Shown here piece after piece: positions 1 through 6,102 of a DNA stretch of 9,449 nt; within the stretch, counting starts at the first letter, position 1, and each line of letters starts with the position of its first letter. The notes beneath the pieces are model-generated. The model had not been told where the DNA came from and did no database searches. It worked only from the letters and a program-made list of their open reading frames with translations. Source of the DNA: Microbacteriaceae bacterium. GTDB taxonomy: Bacteria; Actinomycetota; Actinomycetes; Actinomycetales; Microbacteriaceae. The stretch is taken from positions 1 to 9,449 of the forward strand of contig RFQD01000043.1 of NCBI GenBank assembly GCA_009925875.1. The letters run 5' to 3'. A program made the position numbers and the translations under genes.

Positions 1-126
1 CGCGGCAACATGTTGCGGTTCATCACCTTGAGCGCGATAGGCAAGCCGGTCACGGTCAACGTTCCAGACACCTCCATCTTGTTCGCTGCGTATCAAGAGA
101 CCGCGGCGCGGGAGTCAATAGACTGA
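1..126 (+). CDS. aroB: 3-dehydroquinate synthase, C-terminal end (partial)
   Basis: This is the last 41 codons plus TGA of a gene that starts before the window. The frame reads RGNMLRFITLSAIGKPVTV and then a tail with LFAAYQE. This resembles the C-terminus of AroB, where a GxMLRFxxL segment and an (L/F)xAAY tail are common. AroB converts DAHP to 3-dehydroquinate, the second step of the shikimate pathway, using NAD and a divalent metal in the cytoplasm; none of the active-site residues lies in this fragment. The next gene downstream encodes the following pathway enzyme and begins 5 nt after the stop, which supports the call. The identification rests on a short fragment plus context. Confidence 0.82.
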   Translation, partial: RGNMLRFITLSAIGKPVTVNVPDTSILFAAYQETAARESID

Positions 127-131
127 CGGTC

Positions 132-557
132 GTGCGCATCCTTGTTCTTAATGGTCCCAACTTGAACCGTCTTGGCACACGTGAGCCCGACGTTTATGGA
201 ACGGCAACGCTGGAAGACCTTCGACTCACCCTCTCCGCCGAATCGGGGGAGCACGAGGTCGACGTGCGTCAAACCAATAGCGAGCCAGAACTTATTGACT
301 GGATTCACGAAGCAGCCGATGAAAAATCCCCCGTGATTCTCAATCCGGCAGCTTTCACCCATTACTCGTATGCGCTTCGGGATGCTGTCGCCATGCTGAC
401 ACAATCCGGCGTTCCTCTCGTCGAGGTGCACATTTCTAATCCTCACGCTCGTGAAGAGTTCCGTCATAACAGCGTCATTTCTGGCGTGGCAACGGGAGTT
501 ATTGCGGGATTTGGGTTCGATTCGTATCGACTCGCTCTGACCCAACTGACGCGCTAG
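132..557 (+). CDS. aroQ: Type II 3-dehydroquinate dehydratase
   Basis: AroQ dehydrates 3-dehydroquinate to 3-dehydroshikimate, step three of the shikimate pathway; type II enzymes form cytoplasmic dodecamers. The 141-residue length is normal for the family. The N-terminus MRILVLNGPNLNRLGTREP carries the signature, with the catalytic loop Arg17 and catalytic Tyr22 (xYG). Asn71 and His77 lie in the NPAAFTHYS block that matches the substrate and catalytic histidine region. His100, Ser102, Asn103 and Arg111 lie in HISNPHAREEFRHNS, the second conserved block. The start is GTG at 132, chosen because the family signature begins immediately. No clear Shine-Dalgarno sequence precedes it, so translation is probably coupled to aroB, whose stop is 5 nt upstream. 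All key residues are present and nothing suggests damage. Confidence 0.97.
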   Translation: MRILVLNGPNLNRLGTREPDVYGTATLEDLRLTLSAESGEHEVDVRQTNSEPELIDWIHEAADEKSPVILNPAAFTHYSYALRDAVAMLTQSGVPLVEVHISNPHAREEFRHNSVISGVATGVIAGFGFDSYRLALTQLTR

Positions 558-562
558 CACCA

Positions 563-587
563 CGGCGCTCACTCGCGCCGGTATATT
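563..587 (+). promoter_or_regulatory. Small hairpin and possible -10 upstream of efp
   Basis: CGGCGC (563-568) and GCGCCG (575-580) form a perfect 6-bp GC stem around a TCACTC loop, 6 nt after the aroQ stop. It is followed at 582-587 by TATATT, which would pass as a -10 element, with no recognisable -35 at the right distance. The T-tract after the stem is short and broken, so a strong intrinsic terminator is unlikely. The 72-nt gap could hold an efp promoter or a weak attenuator between the aro genes and efp. Sequence alone does not decide between these. Confidence 0.35.
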
Positions 588-629
588 TGGCTTTCGCCCG
601 ATAACCCACATCTCGATCAAGGAACTTTC

Positions 630-1193
630 ATGGCAACCACTGCGGATATTAAGAACGGCGTCGTCATCAAGATCGATGGACAGTTGTGGAATGTCATCGA
701 GTTTCAACACGTGAAACCCGGCAAGGGAGGCGCGTTCGTTCGAACGAAAATGAAAAACGTGTTGTCGGGAAAGGTTGTTGATAAGACCTATAACGCAGGA
801 ACAAAAATTGAGACGGCCACAGTTGATCGGCGTGATTTTCAATACCTCTACAACGACGGGAACGAGTACGTGTTCATGGACAAAGACACGTATGAGCAAC
901 TGTCGGTCAACGCTGCCACGGTCGGTGATGCACAGAACTTTATGTTGGAGAATCAGGATGTGCAGATTGCGTTGCACGAGGGCGAAGCCCTGTACGTTGA
1001 ACTTCCTGCCAGCGTCGTGCTGGAACTGACGTACACCGAACCTGGTCTTCAGGGCGACCGCTCGTCCGCGGGAACGAAGCCGGGGACGCTTGAAACCGGT
1101 TACGAGATTCAGGTGCCACTCTTTTTGGAATCGGGCACCAAAGTGAAGGTCGACACGCGAACGGGCGACTATCTCGGCCGTGTCAACGACTAG
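630..1193 (+). CDS. efp: Translation elongation factor P
   Basis: EF-P binds ribosomes stalled on polyproline stretches between the P and E sites and promotes peptide bond formation. The 187-residue length is standard. The protein shows the usual KOW-like N-terminal domain (about 1-65), the central OB domain (about 66-128) and the C-terminal OB domain (about 129-187). The tip loop reads [14 protein letters not shown], with Lys32 at the position that is modified in many bacteria. The C-terminal domain has [16 protein letters not shown] and ends YLGRVND, close to actinobacterial EF-P. ATG at 630 is preceded by AAGGAA (619-624) at good spacing. The gene sits in its usual actinobacterial place between aroQ and nusB. 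None of the modification genes known from other phyla (such as epmA or earP) is in this window. Confidence 0.98.
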   Translation: MATTADIKNGVVIKIDGQLWNVIEFQHVKPGKGGAFVRTKMKNVLSGKVVDKTYNAGTKIETATVDRRDFQYLYNDGNEYVFMDKDTYEQLSVNAATVGDAQNFMLENQDVQIALHEGEALYVELPASVVLELTYTEPGLQGDRSSAGTKPGTLETGYEIQVPLFLESGTKVKVDTRTGDYLGRVND

Positions 1194-1196
1194 CGC

Positions 1197-1610
1197 GTGA
1201 GCGGCCGACGTAAGGCTCGCAAGCGAGCTCTCGATATCTTGTTTGCGGCCGACGTAAGAAGTATCCCAGTTGAAGAGGCACTCGAGTCTGAGGCGCAGCG
1301 CGCAGTCAATGAGCCAGACCGGGAATCTTCGTGGACATACGCACGGGAGATTGTTGACGGAGTCATTGACAACTCTGTTGTCATTGACGAAATCATTGAG
1401 ACCCATGCGCGGGGCTGGACGATTGCCCGCATGCCCGCGGTGGATCGGGCAATTCTGCGCATGGGCGTCTGGGAACTTCGCTTCAACGCCAGTGTTCCGC
1501 CGGCCGTTGTGGTTAGTGAGTGCGTCGAACTTGCCACGCTGTTGAGTACAGACGATTCGCCGAGCTTTATCAACGGTGTGCTTGGCGCTATTTCGGCTCT
1601 TCCCCGATAA
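1197..1610 (+). CDS. nusB: Transcription antitermination factor NusB
   Basis: NusB pairs with NusE (ribosomal protein S10) and binds the boxA RNA of rRNA leaders, keeping RNA polymerase in an antiterminated state. The 137-residue, all-helical protein is of normal length. The N-terminus MSGRRKARKRALDILFAAD is the basic RNA-contacting helix typical of the family. The central ARMPAVDRAILRMGVWEL and C-terminal DDSPSFINGVLGAI are the family's most conserved blocks. The start is GTG at 1197, three bases after the efp stop. No Shine-Dalgarno sequence is visible, so translational coupling to efp is likely. The first 60 bases contain an odd repeat arrangement (1201-1258) described separately. The product looks intact. 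Confidence 0.97.
   Translation: MSGRRKARKRALDILFAADVRSIPVEEALESEAQRAVNEPDRESSWTYAREIVDGVIDNSVVIDEIIETHARGWTIARMPAVDRAILRMGVWELRFNASVPPAVVVSECVELATLLSTDDSPSFINGVLGAISALPR
1201..1258 (+). repeat. 14-bp direct repeat flanking an inverted repeat in the nusB 5' end
   Basis: GCGGCCGACGTAAG occurs exactly at 1201-1214 and again at 1245-1258. Between the copies, GCTCGC-AA-GCGAGC (1215-1228) is a perfect inverted repeat able to form a tight hairpin. The two copies are read in different frames (GRRK versus AADVR), so they do not arise from a protein repeat. The inverted repeat lies within the conserved KARKRA codons and may be a product of codon choice. The function, if any, is unknown. Confidence 0.6.
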
Positions 1611-1623
1611 CGCGTTCCGCGTC

Positions 1624-1632
1624 TGCTACGGT
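1624..1632 (+). promoter_or_regulatory. Candidate pyr operon promoter (extended -10)
   Basis: TGC-TACGGT fits the TGN-TANNNT extended -10 often used in Actinobacteria. It lies 14 nt after the nusB stop and 53 nt before the pyrR ATG. No good -35 hexamer is seen 16-18 nt upstream, as is common for extended -10 promoters. Transcription would start near 1639-1641, giving a leader of about 45 nt that begins just before the PyrR-type hairpin. The call rests on motif and position only. Confidence 0.5.
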
Positions 1633-1646
1633 AGAACAAAAGGCAT

Positions 1647-1680
1647 CCTTTAAGGCCGTCCTGTGAGGCGGAGAAGGGGG
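1647..1680 (+). promoter_or_regulatory. PyrR-binding RNA hairpin overlapping the pyrR ribosome binding site
   Basis: The leader contains GTCCTGTGAGGC (1658-1669), matching the PyrR-binding loop consensus UCCNGNGAGG known from Bacillus pyr leaders and present in Actinobacteria. An upper stem can form from CCG (1656-1658) with CGG (1669-1671) and CCT (1660-1662) with AGG (1666-1668), closing a GUG loop and bulging U1659. A lower stem can pair CCTT (1647-1650) with AAGG (1674-1677). That AAGG is part of AAGGGGG (1674-1680), the Shine-Dalgarno sequence for the pyrR ATG at 1685. UMP-bound PyrR holding this hairpin would therefore block ribosome entry. No terminator with a T-tract is present, so translational repression, as shown for Mycobacterium smegmatis pyr, fits better than Bacillus-type attenuation. 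Confidence 0.82.
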
Positions 1681-1684
1681 TCAG

Positions 1685-2218
1685 ATGGCTGCTCGAAACG
1701 TGCTGCAGGCTACTGATATCCAACGCGCTCTGACGCGTATAGCGCATGAGATTCTGGAGTCGAACCGCGGGGCTGCGGGACTCGTCGTTCTGGGTATTCC
1801 CACTCGGGGAGTGATCCTGGCGCAGCGGATTGCCGACATCATCGCCGAGATTGAGCCCGGTGTTCATGTTCCCGTTGGTGCGCTCGATGTGACCATGTAC
1901 CGAGACGATTTGTCCCAGACGCCTTCTCGAGTGACCACACCGACTCGTATCCCGGGGGGCATCGAGGATTCAACGGTCGTGTTGGTCGACGACGTGCTGT
2001 ATTCGGGACGAACCGTGCGCGCCGCATTGGACGCTCTCACAGATGCGGGTCGTCCGCGCGCCGTTCGCCTTGCCGTGCTCGTGGACCGCGGTCATCGAGA
2101 GTTACCCATCCGTGCGGATTTTGTGGGCAAGAATCTTCCTACTTCCCACGCCGAACGAATCAACGTTCGCTTAGTCGAGACTGACGGAGACGACCTCGTC
2201 CAGATTGCCGGGGACTAA
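1685..2218 (+). CDS. pyrR: Bifunctional pyr operon regulator / uracil phosphoribosyltransferase
   Basis: PyrR binds pyr leader RNA when UMP is high and releases it when PRPP is high; it also has uracil phosphoribosyltransferase activity. The 177-residue protein has the type I phosphoribosyltransferase fold. The PRPP loop [13 protein letters not shown] lies at residues 98-110, with the acidic pair Asp102-Asp103. GIPTRGV near residue 38 and the DVTMYRDDL segment near 64-72 are conserved in PyrR. Near the C-terminus, [18 protein letters not shown] matches the family. ATG at 1685 follows a strong Shine-Dalgarno sequence (AAGGGGG). The gene opens the pyr operon directly behind its own presumed RNA target, as expected for autoregulation. 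The pyrB start lies 2 nt past its stop. Confidence 0.98.
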   Translation: MAARNVLQATDIQRALTRIAHEILESNRGAAGLVVLGIPTRGVILAQRIADIIAEIEPGVHVPVGALDVTMYRDDLSQTPSRVTTPTRIPGGIEDSTVVLVDDVLYSGRTVRAALDALTDAGRPRAVRLAVLVDRGHRELPIRADFVGKNLPTSHAERINVRLVETDGDDLVQIAGD

Positions 2219-2220
2219 TC

Positions 2221-3168
2221 GTGCAACATTTGCTTTCGGCAGCAGACCTGGATAAAGAGAGTGCCATTTCACTTCTCGATCTCGCGGAAGACATGGCGGA
2301 AACGGCTGACCGCCCGCACAAAAAGCTACCCGCTTTGCGCGGGCGAACAATTGTCAATCTATTTTTCGAAGATTCGACCCGCACTCGTATTTCGTTCGAA
2401 AGTGCAGAAAAAAGACTCTCGGCTGACGTCATCAATTTCTCCGCCAAGGGCTCCAGCGTCTCGAAAGGTGAGAGCCTCAAGGATTCTGCCCAAACACTGG
2501 CAGCGATGGGCGTTGACGCGGTCGTCATTCGACACGGTTCGTCGGGTGCCCCACATTTACTTGCGCATCGGGGCTGGATTCACGTGCCCATCGTGAATGC
2601 GGGAGACGGCACACATGAGCATCCCACGCAAGCGCTGCTCGACGCGTTCACGCTGCGTCGTCGCATCCACAAGAATCATTCGCGAGGTAAAGACTTAGCT
2701 GGTGTTCGCGTTGCCATCGTGGGAGACGTAGTGCACAGTCGCGTAGCACGTTCAAACGCGTGGCTCCTGACCACCTTGGGCGCTGAAGTGACCTTTGTTG
2801 CACCACCCACACTTCTCCCAGCGAGTGCTGACTCATTTCCTGTCGCGATGGTGACGAACTTGGATGAGATTCTGCGTCAGCGTCTCGACGCGATCATGAT
2901 GCTTCGAATTCAAAAGGAGCGGATTCAGGGGGCATATTTTCCGAATGAGCGCGAGTACACGCGCGTGTGGGGTTTGACTGCCGACAGGTTCGGTGCTCTC
3001 AACGAGAACACGTTTGTGATGCATCCCGGCCCAATGAATCGCGGGCTCGAGATATGTAGCCAGGCAGCGGACTCACCATCGTCAACAATCCTGGAGCAAG
3101 TCGCAAACGGGGTCTTTGTGCGCATGGCGGTCTTGTTTAGTGTCCTGACCGGAAATGAGGAGTTATGA
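2221..3168 (+). CDS. pyrB: Aspartate carbamoyltransferase catalytic subunit
   Basis: PyrB condenses carbamoyl phosphate with L-aspartate to N-carbamoyl-aspartate, the committed step of pyrimidine synthesis. The 315-residue length is normal for the stand-alone catalytic chain; no pyrI regulatory gene follows. The carbamoyl-phosphate loop FEDSTRTR (residues 49-56) is intact. The mobile loop has Ser78 and Lys82 within [11 protein letters not shown]. Arg104, His134 and Gln137 (HPTQ) complete the carbamoyl-phosphate site, and MHPGPMNRG towards the C-terminus is the conserved 240s-type loop. The start is GTG at 2221, 2 nt after the pyrR stop, with a weak GGGG upstream that suggests coupled translation. 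An internal ATG further in would lose conserved N-terminal residues. The stop overlaps the pyrC start as ATGA. Confidence 0.98.
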   Translation: MQHLLSAADLDKESAISLLDLAEDMAETADRPHKKLPALRGRTIVNLFFEDSTRTRISFESAEKRLSADVINFSAKGSSVSKGESLKDSAQTLAAMGVDAVVIRHGSSGAPHLLAHRGWIHVPIVNAGDGTHEHPTQALLDAFTLRRRIHKNHSRGKDLAGVRVAIVGDVVHSRVARSNAWLLTTLGAEVTFVAPPTLLPASADSFPVAMVTNLDEILRQRLDAIMMLRIQKERIQGAYFPNEREYTRVWGLTADRFGALNENTFVMHPGPMNRGLEICSQAADSPSSTILEQVANGVFVRMAVLFSVLTGNEEL

Positions 3169-4514
3169 GCACGTCAGTAACATTCGCGGGTGCGACTCTG
3201 CCGAACGGTGACGTCGCGAACGTTGTTGTGAAAAATGGCCGGATAGTCGATATGGGAGTGGACGTTCGCGCTGACGAGGGAGAGGTGCTCGACGTCTCGG
3301 GACTTCGGGTTCTCCCCGGTTTCGTAGACCTACACACTCATCTGCGCGAACCGGGTTATGAAGCGAGTGAGACTGTTTTGACCGGAACGCAAGCAGCGGC
3401 GATAGGCGGATATACCACCGTGTTTGCCATGGCGAACACTCTGCCGGTTGCCGACACGACGAGTGTTGTCGAGATGGTTTGGCAGCGCGGTCATGATGCT
3501 GGTTACGCGACTGTTCGCCCGGTTGGGGCTGTCACTGTCGGGCTCGAGGGTGAGGCTCTTGCAGACCTCGCGAGCATGGCAAATTCGCGCGCTCGGGTCC
3601 GAGTCTTCAGCGATGACGGCAAATGTGTCGCTGATGCACTGTTGATGCGTCGCGCGTTGGAGTACGTCGGTGCCTTTGACGGGGTCATCGCTCAACACGC
3701 GCAGGAACCCCGACTGACGATCGGGTCACAAATGAATGAGGGATTGGTCTCCTCACGACTCGGTTTGACGGGGTGGCCACGCGTCGCGGAGGAAGTCATC
3801 ATTGCGCGCGACGTGCTTCTCGCCGAATCAACGGGTGCACGCCTGCACATCTGTCATCTCTCTACGGCTGGTGCGGTTGACATCGTTCGATCAGCAAAGG
3901 CGCGCGGTGTGCGCGTAACAGCGGAGGTCACCCCGCATCATCTTCTCCTAACGGACGACAGTGCTCTCGATTACGATGCTCGGTTCAAGGTCAACCCGCC
4001 ACTGCGTACTTCGGATGATGTCCTCGCGGTGCGCGGTGGATTGGCTGACGGAACGATTGACATCGTTGCCACCGATCACGCACCACATCCGACAGAGAGC
4101 AAAGACTGTGAGTGGAGCGAGGCGGCCTTCGGCATGGTCGGACTCGAATCGGCGCTTTCGATTGTGAACATGACGATGGTCGAAACGGGTCTGCTGAGCT
4201 GGGCAGATGTGGCGCGCGTAATGAGTACGAATCCCGCGAAGATTGGCGGCGTAGGGGACACTGCGGGAACCCTCGAGGTTGGCCGACCGGCCGACCTCGT
4301 TTTCGTCGATCCACGTGTTCACCGTGTCTTCGGCCCGGAGGATCTCGGTGGTCGATCCGCAAACTCGCCCTATTTCGGACGGGAGTTTCCTGGAAAGGTC
4401 GTCCACACGATGCGACACGGTTACTTCACGGTACGAGATGGGTCGCTGATCGACGCAGAATCCGTGCGTTCACACGCGTTCGCTGACGCAGGGAGAGTCG
4501 AAGACAATGGATAA
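3165..4514 (+). CDS. pyrC: Dihydroorotase (class I)
   Basis: PyrC cyclises N-carbamoyl-aspartate to dihydroorotate with a zinc-containing amidohydrolase TIM barrel. At 449 residues it is within the class I size range (about 420-450). The metal and substrate residues are present: His57 and His59 in [10 protein letters not shown], with Arg61 contacting substrate; Asp150/Asp151 in FSDDGK; His178 in QHAQEP; His231 in HICHLST; and Asp304 in ATDHAPH. The N- and C-terminal parts form the usual composite beta-sandwich. It is therefore predicted to be an active enzyme rather than a pseudo-dihydroorotase partner. ATG at 3165 overlaps the pyrB stop by 4 nt and is preceded by GAGGAG (3157-3162). The end overlaps the next gene by 8 nt. 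Confidence 0.97.
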   Translation: MSTSVTFAGATLPNGDVANVVVKNGRIVDMGVDVRADEGEVLDVSGLRVLPGFVDLHTHLREPGYEASETVLTGTQAAAIGGYTTVFAMANTLPVADTTSVVEMVWQRGHDAGYATVRPVGAVTVGLEGEALADLASMANSRARVRVFSDDGKCVADALLMRRALEYVGAFDGVIAQHAQEPRLTIGSQMNEGLVSSRLGLTGWPRVAEEVIIARDVLLAESTGARLHICHLSTAGAVDIVRSAKARGVRVTAEVTPHHLLLTDDSALDYDARFKVNPPLRTSDDVLAVRGGLADGTIDIVATDHAPHPTESKDCEWSEAAFGMVGLESALSIVNMTMVETGLLSWADVARVMSTNPAKIGGVGDTAGTLEVGRPADLVFVDPRVHRVFGPEDLGGRSANSPYFGREFPGKVVHTMRHGYFTVRDGSLIDAESVRSHAFADAGRVEDNG

Positions 4515-6102
4515 GGTTTTCGGAACAGTCATCGTAATTGGCCTCATCTCATTAGCACTCGGATTCATGTTCGCGTCGTGGCAACGACGACGTCGCCGCG
4601 ATGTTTCGATACTGACCTCCTCGGGTGTGCACACCGAGAGGAAACTCGTTCTCGAAATTCGTTGCCTCTACGTCGCAACGACACCGCGAGACGAGCCACT
4701 GGAGCGATTGGCAATTCCCGGCCTCGCTTTCCGTGCGAGAGCGAGAGTCTCCCTAGGCGCATCCGGAATCACTCTCGAACCTCAGGGTGAGCAATCAACA
4801 TTTATCGCGACGACGGACGTGCGCAGAGTTCGGGCTGCCAACGCAACAATCGATCGCTCTGCAGGCCCCGGTTCCCTGACAGCCATCGACTGGAGAGCGG
4901 AAACGGGTGAGGAACTCACGAGCTTCCTCCGCATCCCACGTCGGCATGATCGAACTGCCTTCACGGAGGCCTCTGTTCTCGTTCTCGAAGATGGAACGCG
5001 CTATGTGGGACGATCTTTCGGGGCATCCGGAGCCACGTTTGGGGAGATCGTTTTCGCGACCGGCATGAGTGGCTATCAGGAAACCTTGACTGACCCGTCG
5101 TACGCGGGTCAGATCGTGCTGATGACAGCGCCCCACGTGGGAAATACCGGAATGAACGACGACGACATGGAGTCAAAACGAATTTGGGTGAGTGGATTTA
5201 TCGTTCGCGAACCGAGTCGTATCGTGTCAAACTTCCGGTCTCAAAGATCACTCGATGATGACCTCGTCGCGCAGGGGGTTGTCGGGCTCGCCGGCGTCGA
5301 TACTCGGGCCATCACGAGACACATCCGAAGTCACGGTGCCATGCGTGCCGGCATTTTTTCGGGTTCCGACGCCGAGCTGGCTCACGAAGCGCAACTGAAA
5401 GCAGTGCTCGCTGCACCGACCATGTCGGGTCGAAATCTGTCTGATGTCGTCTCTACGGCCATCGAATACGTCGTGCCCGCAGTGGGGCGCTCACTGGGGA
5501 CGGTCGCGATTGTCGATCTCGGTGTCAAGACGTCCACCGTGAACTACATTTCCGAACGAGGATTCGACGCCCATGTGTTGCCTCAGGACGTGACGATTGA
5601 CCGGATTCAGGCGCTGTCTCCCGTTGCACTTTTTTACTCCAACGGACCAGGTGACCCGAGTGTCTCAGATCGGCATGTCGATCTGTTGCGCGACGCATTG
5701 CGCGCCGGGATTCCCTTCTTTGGCATTTGCTTTGGAAATCAACTCTTGGGTCGCGCTCTGGGCTTCTCAACCTACAAGCTTCCTTTCGGGCACCGAGGCA
5801 TCAATCAACCGGTCCTCGATAAAGCAACCGGTCGTGTCGAAATTACGAGCCAGAATCACGGTTTCGCCGTCGACGCCCCTCTCGAGGGGATCATCGAGTC
5901 ACCCTCTGGGTTTGGACGAGTCGAGGTGAGTCACTTCAGTCTGAACGACAATGTCGTCGAAGGTCTTTCGTGCCTCGACATCCGCGCCTTCTCAGTGCAA
6001 TACCACCCGGAAGCAGCGGCCGGCCCGCATGACTCCAACTACTTGTTCGATCGATTCCGCGACATGGTTCTCGGCTCGAGCCCCGTCGGAGGTCGAAAGT
6101 AA
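4507..6102 (+). CDS. carA: Membrane/PH-like protein fused to carbamoyl-phosphate synthase small subunit
   Basis: The 531-residue product joins two proteins usually encoded separately. Residues 4-25 form one hydrophobic helix, followed by five arginines (27-31), predicting an N-out, C-in anchor. Residues about 45-154 (YVATT at 55-59, FRARARV, ending SFLRIPRR) resemble the small PH-like membrane protein found between pyrC and carA in many Actinobacteria; its function is not known to me. From residue 156 ([20 protein letters not shown]) to the end is a full CarA body of 376 residues: the small-subunit domain, then a class I glutaminase with nucleophile Cys408 (GICFGNQ) and His500/Glu502 (YHPE). 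CarA hydrolyses glutamine and passes ammonia to CarB. ATG at 4507 has GGGAG (4491-4495) upstream. Between GTG at 4819 and GTG at 5005 there is no in-frame ATG, GTG or TTG, so CarA cannot start normally at its own N-terminus. A sequence or assembly error cannot be excluded. Confidence 0.93.
   Translation: MDKVFGTVIVIGLISLALGFMFASWQRRRRRDVSILTSSGVHTERKLVLEIRCLYVATTPRDEPLERLAIPGLAFRARARVSLGASGITLEPQGEQSTFIATTDVRRVRAANATIDRSAGPGSLTAIDWRAETGEELTSFLRIPRRHDRTAFTEASVLVLEDGTRYVGRSFGASGATFGEIVFATGMSGYQETLTDPSYAGQIVLMTAPHVGNTGMNDDDMESKRIWVSGFIVREPSRIVSNFRSQRSLDDDLVAQGVVGLAGVDTRAITRHIRSHGAMRAGIFSGSDAELAHEAQLKAVLAAPTMSGRNLSDVVSTAIEYVVPAVGRSLGTVAIVDLGVKTSTVNYISERGFDAHVLPQDVTIDRIQALSPVALFYSNGPGDPSVSDRHVDLLRDALRAGIPFFGICFGNQLLGRALGFSTYKLPFGHRGINQPVLDKATGRVEITSQNHGFAVDAPLEGIIESPSGFGRVEVSHFSLNDNVVEGLSCLDIRAFSVQYHPEAAAGPHDSNYLFDRFRDMVLGSSPVGGRK
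4965..4977 (+). other. Fusion junction with Shine-Dalgarno-like GGAGG but no start codon
   Basis: GGAGG at 4965-4969 sits in the coding sequence exactly where CarA homology begins. Five bases later comes GTT (4975-4977, Val157 of the fused protein), one substitution from a GTG start. This looks like the remains of a separate carA ribosome binding site and start, though GGAGG can occur by chance in Thr-Glu-Ala codons. ATG at 4946 is out of frame with CarA and does not give a CarA product. Confidence 0.45.

Noticed and set aside
93..1406. 437-codon open frame on the - strand opposite aroQ, efp and nusB
   Set aside because: It lies antisense across three well-identified genes, and its product has no recognisable domain or motif and mixed, unpatterned sequence. 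Long antisense frames arise from codon bias; the + strand genes explain the region fully.
1647..1655. CCTTTAAGG palindrome as an independent hairpin or operator
   Set aside because: As RNA the loop would be a single base, too small to form. The CCTT half is better explained as the lower strand of the PyrR hairpin. A DNA operator role has no other support.
1611..1684. Bacillus-style transcription attenuator upstream of pyrR
   Set aside because: There is no stem followed by a T-tract, and the space is too short for antiterminator, anti-antiterminator and terminator together.
3165..4514. Inactive pseudo-dihydroorotase needing pyrB for structure
   Set aside because: All expected metal and substrate residues (His57, His59, Asp150/151, His178, His231, Asp304) are present.
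4946..4980. ATG at 4946 as a separate start for CarA
   Set aside because: It is in the +1 frame relative to CarA and yields a peptide unrelated to CarA, so it cannot replace the missing start.
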